A stretch of DNA of 64,000 nucleotides from Micromonospora sp. WMMA1363 (GCF_030345795.1 NZ_JAUALB010000001.1:1607001-1671000); one strand, 5' to 3'. Numbered from the stretch's first letter, positions 45,356-55,600 are shown. Notes: a model not told the origin generated them from the letters alone. Program-made: numbers and translations.

Positions 45356-46333
45356 GTGATGAGATCTATGACCAGCAGAAGGGCGCGCCTGGCGGGCGTC
45401 TCGCTGTCCACGGTGGCGGCGCTCGCGCTCACCGCGTGCGGCGGGGCCAAGGTCGGCACCACGGAGGCCTCCGGCTCGGGCGACTGCGGCACGTTCACCA
45501 TCGCGATCAACCCCTGGGTCGGGTACGAGGCGAACGCCGCCGTCATCGCCCACGTCGCCGAGACGGAGCTCGGCTGCAACGTGGTCAAGAAGGACCTCAA
45601 GGAGGAGATCGCCTGGCAGGGCTTCGGCACCGGTCAGGTGGACGCGATCGTGGAGAACTGGGGCCACGACGACCTCAAGAAGAAGTACATCGAGGACCAG
45701 AAGACCGCGGTGGACGCCGGGTCGACCGGCGTGAAGGGGATCATCGGCTGGTACGTGCCGCCGTGGATGGCCGAGAAGTACCCCGACATCACGGACTGGA
45801 AGAACCTGAACAAGTACGCCTCCCTGTTCAAGACCACGGAGTCCGGCGGCAAGGGCCAGCTGCTCGATGGTGACCCGTCCTTCGTCACCAACGACGAGGC
45901 GCTGGTCAAGACCCTGGGCCTGGACTACAAGGTGGTCTACGCCGGCAGCGAACCGGCGTTGATCCAGGCGTTCCGCCAGGCCGAGGAGAAGAAGACGCCG
46001 GTGCTCGGCTACTTCTACGATCCGCAGTGGTTCCTCTCCGAGGTCGAGCTGGTGAAGGTGAACCTGCCCGAGTACACGGAGGGCTGCGACGCCGACCCGG
46101 AGAAGGTCGCCTGCGACTACCCCGAGTACGACCTGGACAAGATCGTCAGCAAGGAGTTCGCCGACGCCAACGGGCCGGCCTACCAGCTGGTGAAGAACTT
46201 CAGCTGGACCAACGAGGACCAGAACGTGGTGGCCAGCTACATCGCCAAGGACAACATGTCGCCGGAGGCGGCGGCGAAGAAGTGGGTCGACGCCAACAAG
46301 GACAAGGTGGACGCCTGGTTGGCCAAGAGCTGA
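45356..46333 (+). CDS. proX: Glycine betaine-binding lipoprotein
   Basis: The 325-residue product has a lipoprotein signal peptide: SRRARLAGVSLSTVAALALT ending in the lipobox LTAC with Cys near residue 30. The mature part is an OpuAC/ProX-type binding protein (FTIAINPWVGYEANAAVIAH; GQVDAIVENWGHDDLKKKY), with aromatic residues (GWYVPPW, DPQWF) of the kind that form the quaternary-ammonium cage. It should be anchored on the outer face of the membrane and deliver betaine to the permease. A GGAGG site lies 6 bases before GTG 45356. A strong terminator follows, closing the operon. Confidence 0.9.
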   Translation: MMRSMTSRRARLAGVSLSTVAALALTACGGAKVGTTEASGSGDCGTFTIAINPWVGYEANAAVIAHVAETELGCNVVKKDLKEEIAWQGFGTGQVDAIVENWGHDDLKKKYIEDQKTAVDAGSTGVKGIIGWYVPPWMAEKYPDITDWKNLNKYASLFKTTESGGKGQLLDGDPSFVTNDEALVKTLGLDYKVVYAGSEPALIQAFRQAEEKKTPVLGYFYDPQWFLSEVELVKVNLPEYTEGCDADPEKVACDYPEYDLDKIVSKEFADANGPAYQLVKNFSWTNEDQNVVASYIAKDNMSPEAAAKKWVDANKDKVDAWLAKS

Positions 46334-46348
46334 CCTTTCAAGTACCGC

Positions 46349-46388
46349 CGTTCGGGTGGTGCCTGCGATCGCAGGCACCACCCGAACG
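46349..46388 (+). terminator. Terminator of the betaine operon
   Basis: A perfect 40-base palindrome (CGTTCGGGTGGTGCCTGCGA and its complement) starts 16 bases after the proX stop and is followed by TCTTTGTTG, a weak T-tract. It can fold into an 18-bp stem with a GATC loop. It also lies about 60 bases beyond the stop of the convergent phytase-like gene and may serve both strands. Confidence 0.85.
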
Positions 46389-46447
46389 TCTTTGTTGCTG
46401 CGTCCCCGCTCGGGAGCCCCCTTACCGGGGCTTACCCTCGCCGGCCG

Positions 46448-48700
46448 CTAGCGCAGACCCGGAACGTCGATGACGATCAGCTCGGTGTCGTCCGCCCGGC
46501 CGGGAATCCGGCCGTCGTTACCGGGGAAGTTGTTGTCGTTGGCCACCAGCACCCGGTCACCGGTCAGTGGCAGCACCGACTCCACGGACTGCAGGGGAAA
46601 GGAGAAGAGCGGACCGACGCCGTACTCGCCGGGGCGGGCCGGCGTGGAGACGCCGTCCGGGTCGGCGATCCGCATCAGGTCCACGGCGGTCCGCCGGGGC
46701 AGCGTCCCGTCCGCCGCCGCGTCGTCGAGGTCGGTCACCACCAGGCGCTTCACCTGCGACTGCGGACCCATCGCGTTGTCCCGCTCGATGAGCAGCAGCC
46801 GCCGCCCGTCGAGCAGCGCCGCGTCGCCCACCACGAGGGACGGGTCGTCGACCCGGAACGACCAGGTGCGGCCGGTGTACCGGTTGGCGCGCACGTCGAA
46901 CTCGTAGACGACGCGGCGACGCTGGTCGGGGTCGTCGGTCTTCGCCCCCTCGAGGATCGGGTAGAGCGTCCACCCGTCCCGGCTGACCGCCATCGCCTCG
47001 AAGCCGCGGCTGGCCGGGACGGTGGGCGTCTCGGCTGCGGCCAGGTCCGGCGACTGCGGCGACTTGGCCCCGTCGGGCAGCGGGATCGGCGCCTGCAGCA
47101 CCTTGCCGGTCCGATCGGTGCGGACCAGGTACGGGCCGAACTCCTCACCGATCCACAGGTCGCCGCGCGCGTCCCGGGCGAGCGACTCGACGTCGAAGTC
47201 GGCGCCGGTCAGCGGCCGATCGGCGGTGTTCTCGTTGACGATCGGGAAGGGCACCTTCCGGTCCGGGTCCCGGAAGCTGCGGAAGCCGCGGACGCGCACC
47301 TCGCCGGTCCGGTAGCGCGGCTCGATGTCGTACGCCCGCAGCAGGAAGTCCGCCGAGTTGTGCTTGGCACCGTAGCCGTTGTCCGGCATCGCCAGCAGCC
47401 GCCTGCCGGAGCGGTCGCCGGCCTTCGCCGGGATGACCGCGGAGAAGCCGGGAATGGGCTGGCCCGGGAACGGCGGCGTGATGCCGTTCACCGGCGTGGG
47501 GTCGAGCTGGGTGCCGGAGACCGGTCCCGGCTGGTACGCGGTGGCGGACAGCAGCGCCCGGCCCTTGAGCTCGGGCTCCGGGCGCAGCGCGACGCTCAGC
47601 GCGTACATCCGGGTGGTCTGTGCCGGGTTGGCGTTGTCGTCGGAGACGAGGTAGAGCAGCTGCCGCCCGCCGGGCAGCCGGCGGCCGAGCGCCATGCCCT
47701 CGATGTTGTCCAGCAGCGGGTTCGGCTGCGGCTGCTTGGCGCTGGCGCCCGACGGCGGACAGTCCGCGACGTCCACCAGGAGCTGCTTGCCGAGCCAGGC
47801 CCGCGGGTCGGTCAGCGTGGCCAGCGACTCCACACCGGAGGCGTCCGGCACACCGGTGGCGGAGACCCGGTAGACGCGGACCGTGTTGCCGACGCCGGCG
47901 GTGTAGCCACGCTCCAGGGCGAGCAACTGGTCACCGCCCAGCGCGACCAGCTCCACCAGACCCAACCCCGGGTCGGTCCGGTACGCGTACTGGGCGGTCG
48001 GGGTGTAGGCGCGGCCCTCCCGGCCGTCGTACCGGAGGATGCGCTGCAGCCCGCGGCCCTGGCTGTCGCGGCCGTCGGCGGAGAGCGGACCCTCCATGCC
48101 GGCGTAGAGCACCCGGTGGTCGGGCGTGGCGGCGAGCGCCTCGAAGGTCTGGTTCGGCGCGGCCTGGCCGGCCGGGGCGACCCGGAACCGGGCCGGCACC
48201 TCCAGCGCGGCCGTCTGCCGCCCGTCGGAGAGCCGGAACCGCCGGATCGACGGCTCGGTCTCCGAGCTGGCCAGGATGGTGCCCCGGCGTTCGGCGACCA
48301 GTCCTTCGCCGTCGAAGTCGGCGCCGGTGTACGGCGTGCCGTCCGGACGCTTCAGCACGGTCATGCTGCGCACGTCGACGGAGACGCCACGCCGGTCCGT
48401 AACGAGGTCGAGGCCGTACACCCTGGCCGGTGTCGTGCGGATGTTGTCGACGAGCGCCAGCGCACGAGACCGACCGGTCAGCGCCAGCGCGGACAGGCCG
48501 GACACGGCGGTGCCCTGGTAGCTTGCCTTGTCGAGGCGGTCCGAGAAGCCGAGCAGGCTGGCGTCGGGCGCGCACGGCGCGCCGCGGTGTGGGCCGCCGG
48601 GGCGGGACCGGTCCGCGGCGACCGCCGGGCCGGCGGAGAGGAGCACGACCGCCGTCGCGGCGAACGCGGCGGCCTTCATGCGTGTCGAGGAAGTAGTCAC
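46448..48700 (-). CDS. Secreted esterase-like protein of the phytase family (two domains)
   Basis: The 750-residue protein starts with a signal peptide (MKAAAFAATAVVLLSAGPAV, preceded by six residues from GTG 48700). The mature protein contains two beta-propeller-like halves. The second (about 380-740) has the 'esterase-like activity of phytase' pattern: ADFDVESLARDARGDLWIGE, SRGFEAMAVSRDGWTLYPIL and LLLIERDNAMGPQ. The first half has a weaker copy (GADFDGEGLVAERRG, NQTFEALAATPDHRVLYAG). Such proteins are exported and bind or hydrolyse phospho- or other esters; few are characterised. Neither candidate start (GTG 48700, ATG 48679) has a clear ribosome site, so the start is uncertain. Far-upstream extension to 49006 is rejected because it lies before the signal peptide. 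Confidence 0.8.
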   Translation of the reverse strand: MTTSSTRMKAAAFAATAVVLLSAGPAVAADRSRPGGPHRGAPCAPDASLLGFSDRLDKASYQGTAVSGLSALALTGRSRALALVDNIRTTPARVYGLDLVTDRRGVSVDVRSMTVLKRPDGTPYTGADFDGEGLVAERRGTILASSETEPSIRRFRLSDGRQTAALEVPARFRVAPAGQAAPNQTFEALAATPDHRVLYAGMEGPLSADGRDSQGRGLQRILRYDGREGRAYTPTAQYAYRTDPGLGLVELVALGGDQLLALERGYTAGVGNTVRVYRVSATGVPDASGVESLATLTDPRAWLGKQLLVDVADCPPSGASAKQPQPNPLLDNIEGMALGRRLPGGRQLLYLVSDDNANPAQTTRMYALSVALRPEPELKGRALLSATAYQPGPVSGTQLDPTPVNGITPPFPGQPIPGFSAVIPAKAGDRSGRRLLAMPDNGYGAKHNSADFLLRAYDIEPRYRTGEVRVRGFRSFRDPDRKVPFPIVNENTADRPLTGADFDVESLARDARGDLWIGEEFGPYLVRTDRTGKVLQAPIPLPDGAKSPQSPDLAAAETPTVPASRGFEAMAVSRDGWTLYPILEGAKTDDPDQRRRVVYEFDVRANRYTGRTWSFRVDDPSLVVGDAALLDGRRLLLIERDNAMGPQSQVKRLVVTDLDDAAADGTLPRRTAVDLMRIADPDGVSTPARPGEYGVGPLFSFPLQSVESVLPLTGDRVLVANDNNFPGNDGRIPGRADDTELIVIDVPGLR

Positions 48701-48912
48701 GGGCCGATCGAAACGACCCCCGTCCACGTCCCCGCGACGGCGGACCGAACGGTCCGTGAAAAGAGCGTGACCAACCCGGCCGGACCGCCTCCGCCCGGAC
48801 TCCGTTGCCGGCCGTGAGGGGGTGTCGGGCGTGGCGACATGCCGGGAGGGCGGAACCGCCGCCCGACGACCGCCCGGTGCGAGCGGGGTCCGGCGACGCT
48901 CGTCGGCTCGGG

Positions 48913-49023
48913 CTACCGGCGGCCGGACCGCTTGACGAGGAGCACGACCAGGCCCCCGACGAGCACGGCGGTCACGACGACACAGAGCAGCACGGCGATG
49001 TGCCACGGCTTCAGAGCACCCAT
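48913..49023 (-). CDS. 36-residue TatA-like membrane peptide
   Basis: A minus-strand frame encodes MGALKPWHIAVLL followed by a hydrophobic stretch to residue 30 and a basic tail (VKRSGRR). The first 13 residues match the start of actinobacterial TatA almost exactly, but the FG hinge and amphipathic helix that TatA needs for translocation are absent. It is thus a single-span membrane peptide that could insert like TatA without forming pores. It may be a TatA-derived remnant or a small regulatory membrane protein. It has no strong ribosome site, and an in-frame GTG lies 9 bases further upstream. It lies between the phytase-like gene and the acyl-CoA synthetase, all on the minus strand. Confidence 0.55.
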   Translation of the reverse strand: MGALKPWHIAVLLCVVVTAVLVGGLVVLLVKRSGRR

Positions 49024-49151
49024 GCCGTGCACCGTACCGTCTAGGTCAATCCCTCTCCACCGAGGACACTGCCGCCGCCCCGGACCGACGGCGGCGGGCC
49101 CGTTCGGCGGCGGGCGGCGGGCCCGCGGCCGCCCTGGCGGCGTGCGGCTGA

Positions 49152-50705
49152 TCAGTCCGGGTCGTGACCCGCGGCTGCCATCCGCTGGAGCGCCAGCCGG
49201 TCGACCTTGCCGGCGGGGTTGAGCGGCAGGTCCGCGACGAAGACGATGTCCTCCGGCGTCTTGTAGCCGACTCGTTGGCGAGCGAAGTCGACCAACGCGC
49301 CGGCGGTCGGGGGCTCGGCGTCGTCGGGCACCACGACGTAGGCACGAACGTTCTCGCCGTGCGTCGGGTCGGCAACTCCGACCACCCCGGCGGCGACGAC
49401 GGCAGGGTGGTGGAGCAACGCGTTCTCCACCTCCTGCGGATAGATGTTCGACCCGTCGTGAACGATGATCTCCTTCCGCCGACCGCGGAACCAGAGATAG
49501 CCGTCATCGTCGACCGTCATCAGGTCACCGCTGTCGAACCAGCCGTCGCGGACAGCGGAATCCGTGGCGGCCTCGTCATTCCAGTACCCGGCCATCCGGG
49601 CCGGCGTGCGGATCCAGAGCCGGCCGACCTCGTCGGGCGGTACCTCGTCGCCGGTGTCGTCGCGCAGCGACAGGGCCACACCGGGCAGTGGCCGACCTAC
49701 CGATCCCCGCACGGCTGCTTTCGACGGCGGGCTGAGTGCCACCGCTCCCACCTCACTGCACCCGTAGCTCTCGTGGATGGTGTGGCCGGTCAGCGTCTCG
49801 AACTCGCTGCTGAGCTCATCCGGAACCGTGTCACCGCCGGCTTGGCACAACCGCAGCGACGCGAAGTCGGCGCGACTGGCCTGTGCGGCACGGACGACCG
49901 AGAAGAGATGGACCGGAATCATACTCAGGATGGTGGGACGTTCCCGGCGCAGCAACGACAGGAGGTCGTCGGGATCGTAGAAGCGCTCGGCGACGAGCGT
50001 GCGAACACCAGCGGCGAGCGCGACGAAGGAGAACAGGTAGCCGACGATGTGGGACAGGGAGGAAGCGGGCAGCATCACGTCGTCGGGTGTGAACTCGTAC
50101 CCGTCGACACAGGAGGTGATCATCGCCGCGAGGGACGCACGGGTGTGTGTCACCCCCTTCGGCCGGCCGGTGCTGCCGGAGGTGAAGAAGATCGCCACCG
50201 GGGCGCTGGGATCGTCGGAGGGAAGCGACGACGATCGTGCCGGGCCGACGAGGTCCTCGAACCGCCGCGCGCCGGTGTCGTCCCCGCCGTACCTGATCGT
50301 CCCGAGTCGCAACGCGGCGGCCTGGCGACTGGCGCGGACATCGGCGTCCCGCTCGGCGTGGACCACCAACGCGGAAGCGCCGCTCGTGGTCAGCGCGAAG
50401 TCGATCTCGGGCGGGGTGTACCGGTAGTTGAGCGGCACCGACACCAGACCCGCCTTCGCGCAGGCGAGATAGTGAATGACCAGCGCGTCGCGGTTGGGCA
50501 TCAGGGACGCTATCCGGTCGCCCGGCCGCAGGCCGAAGTCCACGAACCCGACCGCGAGTCGCGTCGTGACGTCCTCAAGCTGCCGCCACGTCCAGCGCGC
50601 CGTCGTCGACACCAGGGCGTCACCGTCGGGCTTGGCATCAAGCCCGACCCGCAGGATCTCGGACAAACACACCGACCGATCCACCGGGCTCCCGGACAGC
50701 AGCAT
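49152..50705 (-). CDS. Acyl-CoA synthetase/AMP-dependent ligase
   Basis: The 517-residue enzyme has the AMP-ligase core motifs in order: FFTSGSTGRPKGVTHTRAS (P-loop), YGCSEVGAVALS (adenine-binding), WFDSGDLMTVDDDGYLWFRG (ATP ribose Asp) and, near the C-terminus, NPAGKVDRLAL with the catalytic Lys. It resembles medium/long-chain fatty-acid CoA ligases rather than NRPS adenylation domains. ATG 50705 has a GGGAGG site 8 bases upstream and starts the typical N-terminus; the frame continues a little further but without support. There is no adjacent thioesterase or carrier gene, so its acid substrate is unknown. It is not contiguous with the alkaloid cluster and there is no evidence that it takes part in it. 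Confidence 0.85.
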   Translation of the reverse strand: MLLSGSPVDRSVCLSEILRVGLDAKPDGDALVSTTARWTWRQLEDVTTRLAVGFVDFGLRPGDRIASLMPNRDALVIHYLACAKAGLVSVPLNYRYTPPEIDFALTTSGASALVVHAERDADVRASRQAAALRLGTIRYGGDDTGARRFEDLVGPARSSSLPSDDPSAPVAIFFTSGSTGRPKGVTHTRASLAAMITSCVDGYEFTPDDVMLPASSLSHIVGYLFSFVALAAGVRTLVAERFYDPDDLLSLLRRERPTILSMIPVHLFSVVRAAQASRADFASLRLCQAGGDTVPDELSSEFETLTGHTIHESYGCSEVGAVALSPPSKAAVRGSVGRPLPGVALSLRDDTGDEVPPDEVGRLWIRTPARMAGYWNDEAATDSAVRDGWFDSGDLMTVDDDGYLWFRGRRKEIIVHDGSNIYPQEVENALLHHPAVVAAGVVGVADPTHGENVRAYVVVPDDAEPPTAGALVDFARQRVGYKTPEDIVFVADLPLNPAGKVDRLALQRMAAAGHDPD

Positions 50706-50922
50706 GGAACATCCTCCCAGGTCGGACGGTCTGAGACCGGAATCCACGGGCGACCTCAGGCTACGGAATTCAGGGCCGCGTCGAGGACGAACGACGCAGG
50801 AGGATCCTCTCGCCGGTCGACGCGGCGCGGCACGCCTCGGGTGACTACCGGCTCGCCGGGCGCCCGGTACGGCGAAGCGCCCGCCCCGACGTGGGGACGG
50901 GCGCTGTCGCGTGTCCGCGCGG

Positions 50923-51108
50923 TCAGGTCCGGTCGGCGACCTGGGCGACGAAGACCCGCCAGGCGGCCGGGGCGAAGACCAGGGCCGGCCCGGTCGGGTC
51001 CTTCGAGTCCCGGACGCCCACCGCGCCGGGTAGGTTGTCGGCGACCTCCACGCAGTTGCCGCCGTTGCCGCCGCTCTTCGTGCTCTTGCGCCACCGCGCG
51101 CCGGTCAT
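50923..51108 (-). CDS. DUF397-domain protein
   Basis: The 61-residue product is a typical DUF397 protein: MTGARWRKSTKSGGNGGNCV, then EVADNLPGAVGVRDSKDPTG and a terminal helix (AWRVFVAQVADRT). Members occur by the dozen in actinobacteria, each usually paired with an XRE/DUF5753 regulator; in Streptomyces BldB-like and toxin-antitoxin-like functions are proposed. The ATG at 51106-51108 overlaps the stop of the XRE remnant (ATGA); an ATG 6 bases upstream is also in frame. Its partner gene is reduced to a C-terminal stub here, so this may be an orphan. Confidence 0.85.
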   Translation of the reverse strand: MTGARWRKSTKSGGNGGNCVEVADNLPGAVGVRDSKDPTGPALVFAPAAWRVFVAQVADRT

Positions 51109-51257
51109 GTCCATGCTCGTGCCGCTTCTTTCACGAGATCCAGGGTCCGCCAACGCGGCAGGGCCTCCCCGCGAATGCGTTCCCACCGTCGCTCCAGCGT
51201 AACAACGTCCGATGTCTGGTCGAGGATCTGTGCCCGCGCGGGGCTGTCGACGTGCGC
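51105..51257 (-). pseudogene. C-terminal stub of an XRE/DUF5753 regulator
   Basis: The last 50 codons of this minus-strand frame read AHVDSPARAQILDQTSDV, then LERRWERIRGEALP and LDLVKEAARAWT, the standard ending of XRE-family regulators with a DUF5753 domain. Upstream the same frame degrades into Arg/Gly-rich sequence with no helix-turn-helix. Of an expected protein of about 280 residues only the end survives, still abutting its DUF397 partner. A truncation by deletion is the simplest explanation. Confidence 0.65.
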
Positions 51258-51545
51258 CACCCGTGAGCCGTCCGGCGTGTCGCCTGCCGTGCGACTGCGT
51301 TCCTGGCGCTGCAACCCTGCCCCGCCCCCGCTCCCCCGGCGTATCCGGGGCGCGAACCTGCCGGCCGCGCCCTCCGCGCCGACCCGGCAGCTCCCGACCG
51401 TCCGACCGGGGCGCGTCGGCGGCCTGCCCCCGGCGCTGCGACGGCGGACCGACGGCGGCCACGAGATCCGCCCGAACCGGTCGGTCGCACCCCGCGAGCG
51501 GCACCGGGCGGTCCGGCTCGACGCCGCGACGGGAACCCACCCGGT

Positions 51546-51803
51546 GTGGGCCCGGTGAGGCGACGCGCGGCCGAGCATGTGCCCGCACGGCCCACCTGGC
51601 GCTGCCGCGCGTGCGGCATCGCCTGGCCCTGCTCACCCGCGAAGCTACGCCTGCTGGCCGAGTACCGCGACGACTGGACGGCCCTGCTGGTCTATCTGGC
51701 CACAGTGCAGGCCGAGGCCGCCGAGCAGCTCGCCGAGCGGGACGGCGGAACGCCGCCCGGCAGCCTGACCGAACGCTTCACCGGCTGGGCCCGCGCCCGA
51801 TAG
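51546..51803 (+). CDS. Small conserved Micromonosporaceae protein with CxxC motif
   Basis: The 85-residue protein (VRRRAAEHVPARPTWRCRAC near its start) has a Cys-x-x-Cys followed by another Cys (CRACGIAWPC) and a helical tail (KLRLLAEYRDDWTALLVYLA). I recall closely similar small proteins in many Micromonospora genomes, usually next to XRE/DUF397 genes and sometimes labelled as flavin reductases without basis. The Cys pattern could bind zinc or iron. The function is unknown. Start is GTG 51546 or GTG 51555. The following 137 bases hold no gene. Confidence 0.65.
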   Translation: MGPVRRRAAEHVPARPTWRCRACGIAWPCSPAKLRLLAEYRDDWTALLVYLATVQAEAAEQLAERDGGTPPGSLTERFTGWARAR

Positions 51804-51940
51804 CCGATCCACCGACGGGTGCTGGCGACCACCTACCCGACCATCGACGCAGCGGGAGGTGCCTGACGGTCGCCCACTGTCCCCACCGGTCGCGTCGCCG
51901 CCCGAGACGCCGCTCCCCGAGCTGGCCCACCCTGCCGGCG

Positions 51941-52666
51941 TCAGTGTCGGTGGTGGTTGTCGGGCTGCTGGGGGTCGCCGGGATGCTCGAGGCCCGGTAC
52001 CAGACGAAGCCGGTGCGCGCGGGCGTGGTCGAGCCATCGGACGAACACGGCACGACGCGCGGCGGCGATGATCCGGTCGGTCGGGTCGGGGGCCGGGTCG
52101 ACCGACTCACGGCGGTCCCGGAGCACCACCGTCCACTCACCGGCGGTGACGGTGTCCCCTGGCGTGGCCGCGCGCAGGGCGGCCGTGAGCGCGGCCGGCA
52201 GCGTGTCCGGAGCCGCGTCGAAGTCGCCGTCCGCGGCGGACAGCCGCCACACGACGCCGGGCGGCCGTGGCCGCTTCGCGGCACGGTAGGCAGCGATCTG
52301 CGCCGTCGGCACGGTGACGTCCGCGGTCAGATTCTCGTAGAGGGCGCGGACGGCGGCGCAGCCCTCGAACGCCGCGGCGGTGATGGATCCCAACTCGACG
52401 GCGGCCAGTTGATCGAGCCGGGCGGGCGGGGCGCCCGTGACGTCGAGGCCCCGGGCGGCGGCTTCCGCCGTGCACAGCCGTTCCGTCAGGACCACCTGCG
52501 CCACCCAGCGGGTGAGCTGCCGGTCCTCGGCGCTTCCGGGGGCCGGCAGCGCCCCGGACCGCGGCCCGCCGCGCAGGGCGGCGAGCCGGCGGTCGAGTTC
52601 GGTGCGAGCCAGTGGCCGCCCGTCGAGCCAGCCCAGCACCGGCTCGTCGTGGTGGACGGCGGTCAC
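51941..52666 (-). CDS. Unknown protein coupled to alpha-mannosidase gene
   Basis: The 241-residue product begins with GTG 52666, which overlaps the alpha-mannosidase stop (GTGA), so it is translated from the same message. There is no signal peptide. It is mainly helical with a beta-rich middle (PPGVVWRLSAADGDFDAAPD, DTVTAGEWTVVLRDR) and an organisation vaguely like parvulin-type foldases (helical N-part then WRL...LRDR), but the catalytic features of a prolyl isomerase are not evident. Coupling with a GH38 enzyme suggests a helper of that enzyme or a glycan-linked role. It should be treated as a conserved hypothetical. Confidence 0.65.
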   Translation of the reverse strand: MTAVHHDEPVLGWLDGRPLARTELDRRLAALRGGPRSGALPAPGSAEDRQLTRWVAQVVLTERLCTAEAAARGLDVTGAPPARLDQLAAVELGSITAAAFEGCAAVRALYENLTADVTVPTAQIAAYRAAKRPRPPGVVWRLSAADGDFDAAPDTLPAALTAALRAATPGDTVTAGEWTVVLRDRRESVDPAPDPTDRIIAAARRAVFVRWLDHARAHRLRLVPGLEHPGDPQQPDNHHRH

Positions 52667-55600
52667 GGCGCCAGCACCAGCTCGATGGTCGGGGCGTACT
52701 GGCAGCGGCCGAACCACATCACCTTCACCAGCGCCCAGTACCTCCCCGGATCGGCGTCCCGCGGCGGGGCGATGTCGAAGACGACCGTGTCGGATCCGCC
52801 CGCGGGCAGCGCCACACCGCGGATCGGCTCGGCCACGGCGTCCCAGGTGCCCCACGGGGAGACGAGCTGGAGTTCGGCCCTGATCTCCCCACGGGTCCGG
52901 TTACCGAGACGCACCCCGACGGTTGCCCGCTCTCCGGGGGTGACGGTGACCGAGGTGGTGGTGACGTCCACCGTGAGACCGGTGTCGCGTCCCGCCGCGG
53001 CGGTCGTCCCCTGCGCCGCGTCCCAGTCCTCCGGGACGTCCCCGGGCACGGGCAGCAGGGTGGGCAGCTCGCCGACGGCGACGGTCGCCACGTCCTCGAT
53101 CGTCTGCCCGGCGTGCTCCACCCGCGCGGCGACGAAGTACAGCCCGGGTTCCACCCCGGCTGGTGGGGTCACGGTGGCGCTGAAACGCAGCTGGCCGTCG
53201 GCGTCGAGCCGGTACGGGCGGTTGCCCGGCGCGACCGTCCAGCCCTCCGCGGCGACGACGCTGACGGTCCCCTCGACGGCCGTGTCCCGCAGCTGCGAGG
53301 CGAGCACCACGGAAACCTCGACCGGGTCGCCGTCGGTCCGCAGCAGCCCGGGCGAGACGCCGACGGACACCGGCAGGTAGCCCATCGGCGCCGGACCGCG
53401 GTTGTGCAGCCAGTACCGGGCGTGCACCGGTTGGGCGATCTCGGTCTCCGGTCCGAGTGGCGGCTCGCCGCGCCGGCCAGCCGCCGGTATGCCGACGACG
53501 GTGGCGACCTGCGACCCGGCCAACCCGATCGAGTCGGCGAGCACGTCGCCACGGCGCTCCAGCAGGTCGGCCTGGTACCTCTCGGTGAGGGCCAGCGCGC
53601 CGGTCAGCGTCGCGGAGCGGCCGAGTCCGGTCGACTCCAGCAGGCGGAGACTCACCCCGTCCCTCGGGTCCGACGGCGCGGCGGTGCCGTGCGCGATCGG
53701 GTTCCCGGCGGGCTTGAGCGTCCCGAGCAGCACCTCCCGGGCGGGTTCCACCGCCAGGTACGAGTGCGTCGCCGGCACCGGTCCAGGGTGGTTGTCGGCG
53801 ATCCGGGCGTACAACGGGTGGTTGAACTCCTGGCCCCGCGCGGGCAGCGTGAGTGCCCGCCAGTCACCGTCGCCACTGGTCAGCGCGTAGCTGAACTCGT
53901 GGGTCCAGTGCTGCAACTGGAACGACGCGCCGTCGGGCAGGGTCCGTTTGGGCGGGTCGATCCACACCCCGGACGGCCATCCGGTGCACGAACGCATCAG
54001 CGACAGGTGCAACGCTCCGGTGGCGTCGACGGCGAATCCGGGCAGCCCGTAGGTGAGCACCGCGACGGTGCGATCGGTCAGCCGCTCCGACGCCGGAACC
54101 GGACCGGGGCAGCAGGCCTGGATCCGGGCGTCGGCGAGATCCTCGGTCAGCGCGGCCACGTCCACCACGACGAGCGCCGGTAGCGCCCGCAGGTCACGAA
54201 GATCAGCGTTGGGCTGCCACATCTCGTGCAGCGGCTTCTCCGCGGGAACCCAGACCCGACCGTGCCGGTCAAGCGCGTCGGCGTAGTCCACGCCCGCCCG
54301 GTCCACCAGGTCCCGGGTGGCGTCGTTGGTCTGCGGCCCGCCGACGAGGATGCGGAAATCGGGCAGGTTCGAGTCGACGTCGAGCCAGCCGTACCGCGCC
54401 CAGTCGGCGCTGGCGGTCGTCGCGGTGACGCCGACGCGGGCGAGCGCGACGACGAGGTCCCGGGCGTCGGCTGCCTGGTCGAGCGTGGGCGTCACCACCT
54501 CGGCGACACCGAGCGCACGCTCACCCAGCGGGGAACCGGTGGCGTCGGACAGCGACACCCGGGCCGTGGAACTGAGCCCGAACCACGTGTTGGCCGGGTT
54601 GTCCAGGGTCCAGGGAGCTTCCGCCGCGTCGACGTCGGGGAGCGCGAATCCACGGCCGACCACGGCGGCGGCAACCTCCGACACGGGAAGCGCGCCGGGC
54701 AGGTCGACCGGGAACCGCACCCGCACCAGCCGGTCGGCGCCGGCGTAGTCGACGATGCGGGTACGGCAGTCCACGCGGCGGACGCCGTGCCACAGGGTGA
54801 CGGTCTGCTCGTAGCCGATCCCGTCGACGCTGCCGGAGACCACCAGGCGGGCACCGATCGGGCTCGTCTCGGCGCGGACCGTCGCCGCCGTCGCCGTACT
54901 GCCGACGACCGGTCCCTTCGGGATCAGGTGCCACGGGCCCTCCCCGAAGTCGGGGTGGGCCGGGTACTCCTCGTAGACCCGCAGCTCGTTGCCGAGCTGG
55001 CCGGCGCGGATCAGCTCGCGGCCCGACGTCTTGTCGTAGACGCTGTCGAGTGTTCCGCCACGGGCAGGGTCGGCGGTGACCCGGTAGTGGGCGTTCTCGA
55101 TCGCGGTACCGTCGACGGGCGTCCAGGCCGGTTCCGCGCTGGATTCGCCCGGCAGCAGCCGCCAGGTCCGCCACCCCAGCGCGGGGACGTCGGCGGCGTG
55201 GAACCGCAGCGTTCCCCGGTCGACGACGGCCGGTACCTCGGCGCCGGTGTCGTCGATCACCCGTCCGCCCCGGTGGCCGTCGGGAAGTCCTACCGACACC
55301 AGGTCGGAACGTTCGAAGGAGAGCGTGTTCGTGACGACGACCGGTGTTCCCTCGCCGGTGGTGTCGACCGTCGCGACGAGGACGTCCAACGCCCGGTCGC
55401 GTACGGAGGCCGCGAGGTCGTACGCCTCGCGCCAGCCGGAGAGCAGGTCGATGTAGACCTGGTCGGACTCCGATCCGGTGATCGCGTCGTGGTGGGCGCC
55501 GTAGGCGAGCTGCCGCCAGACCTTGTCGAGTGCGGCGTCGGGATACCTGCCGAGCCCTTCCAGGGCGGCCAGCGTCGCCAACTTCTCCGCGTCGACGGCG

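Noticed and set aside
49152..50705. The stand-alone acyl-CoA synthetase as part of the alkaloid pathway
   Set aside because: It lies 11 kb away behind the betaine operon, and the megasynthase already has its own AMP-ligase loading domain.
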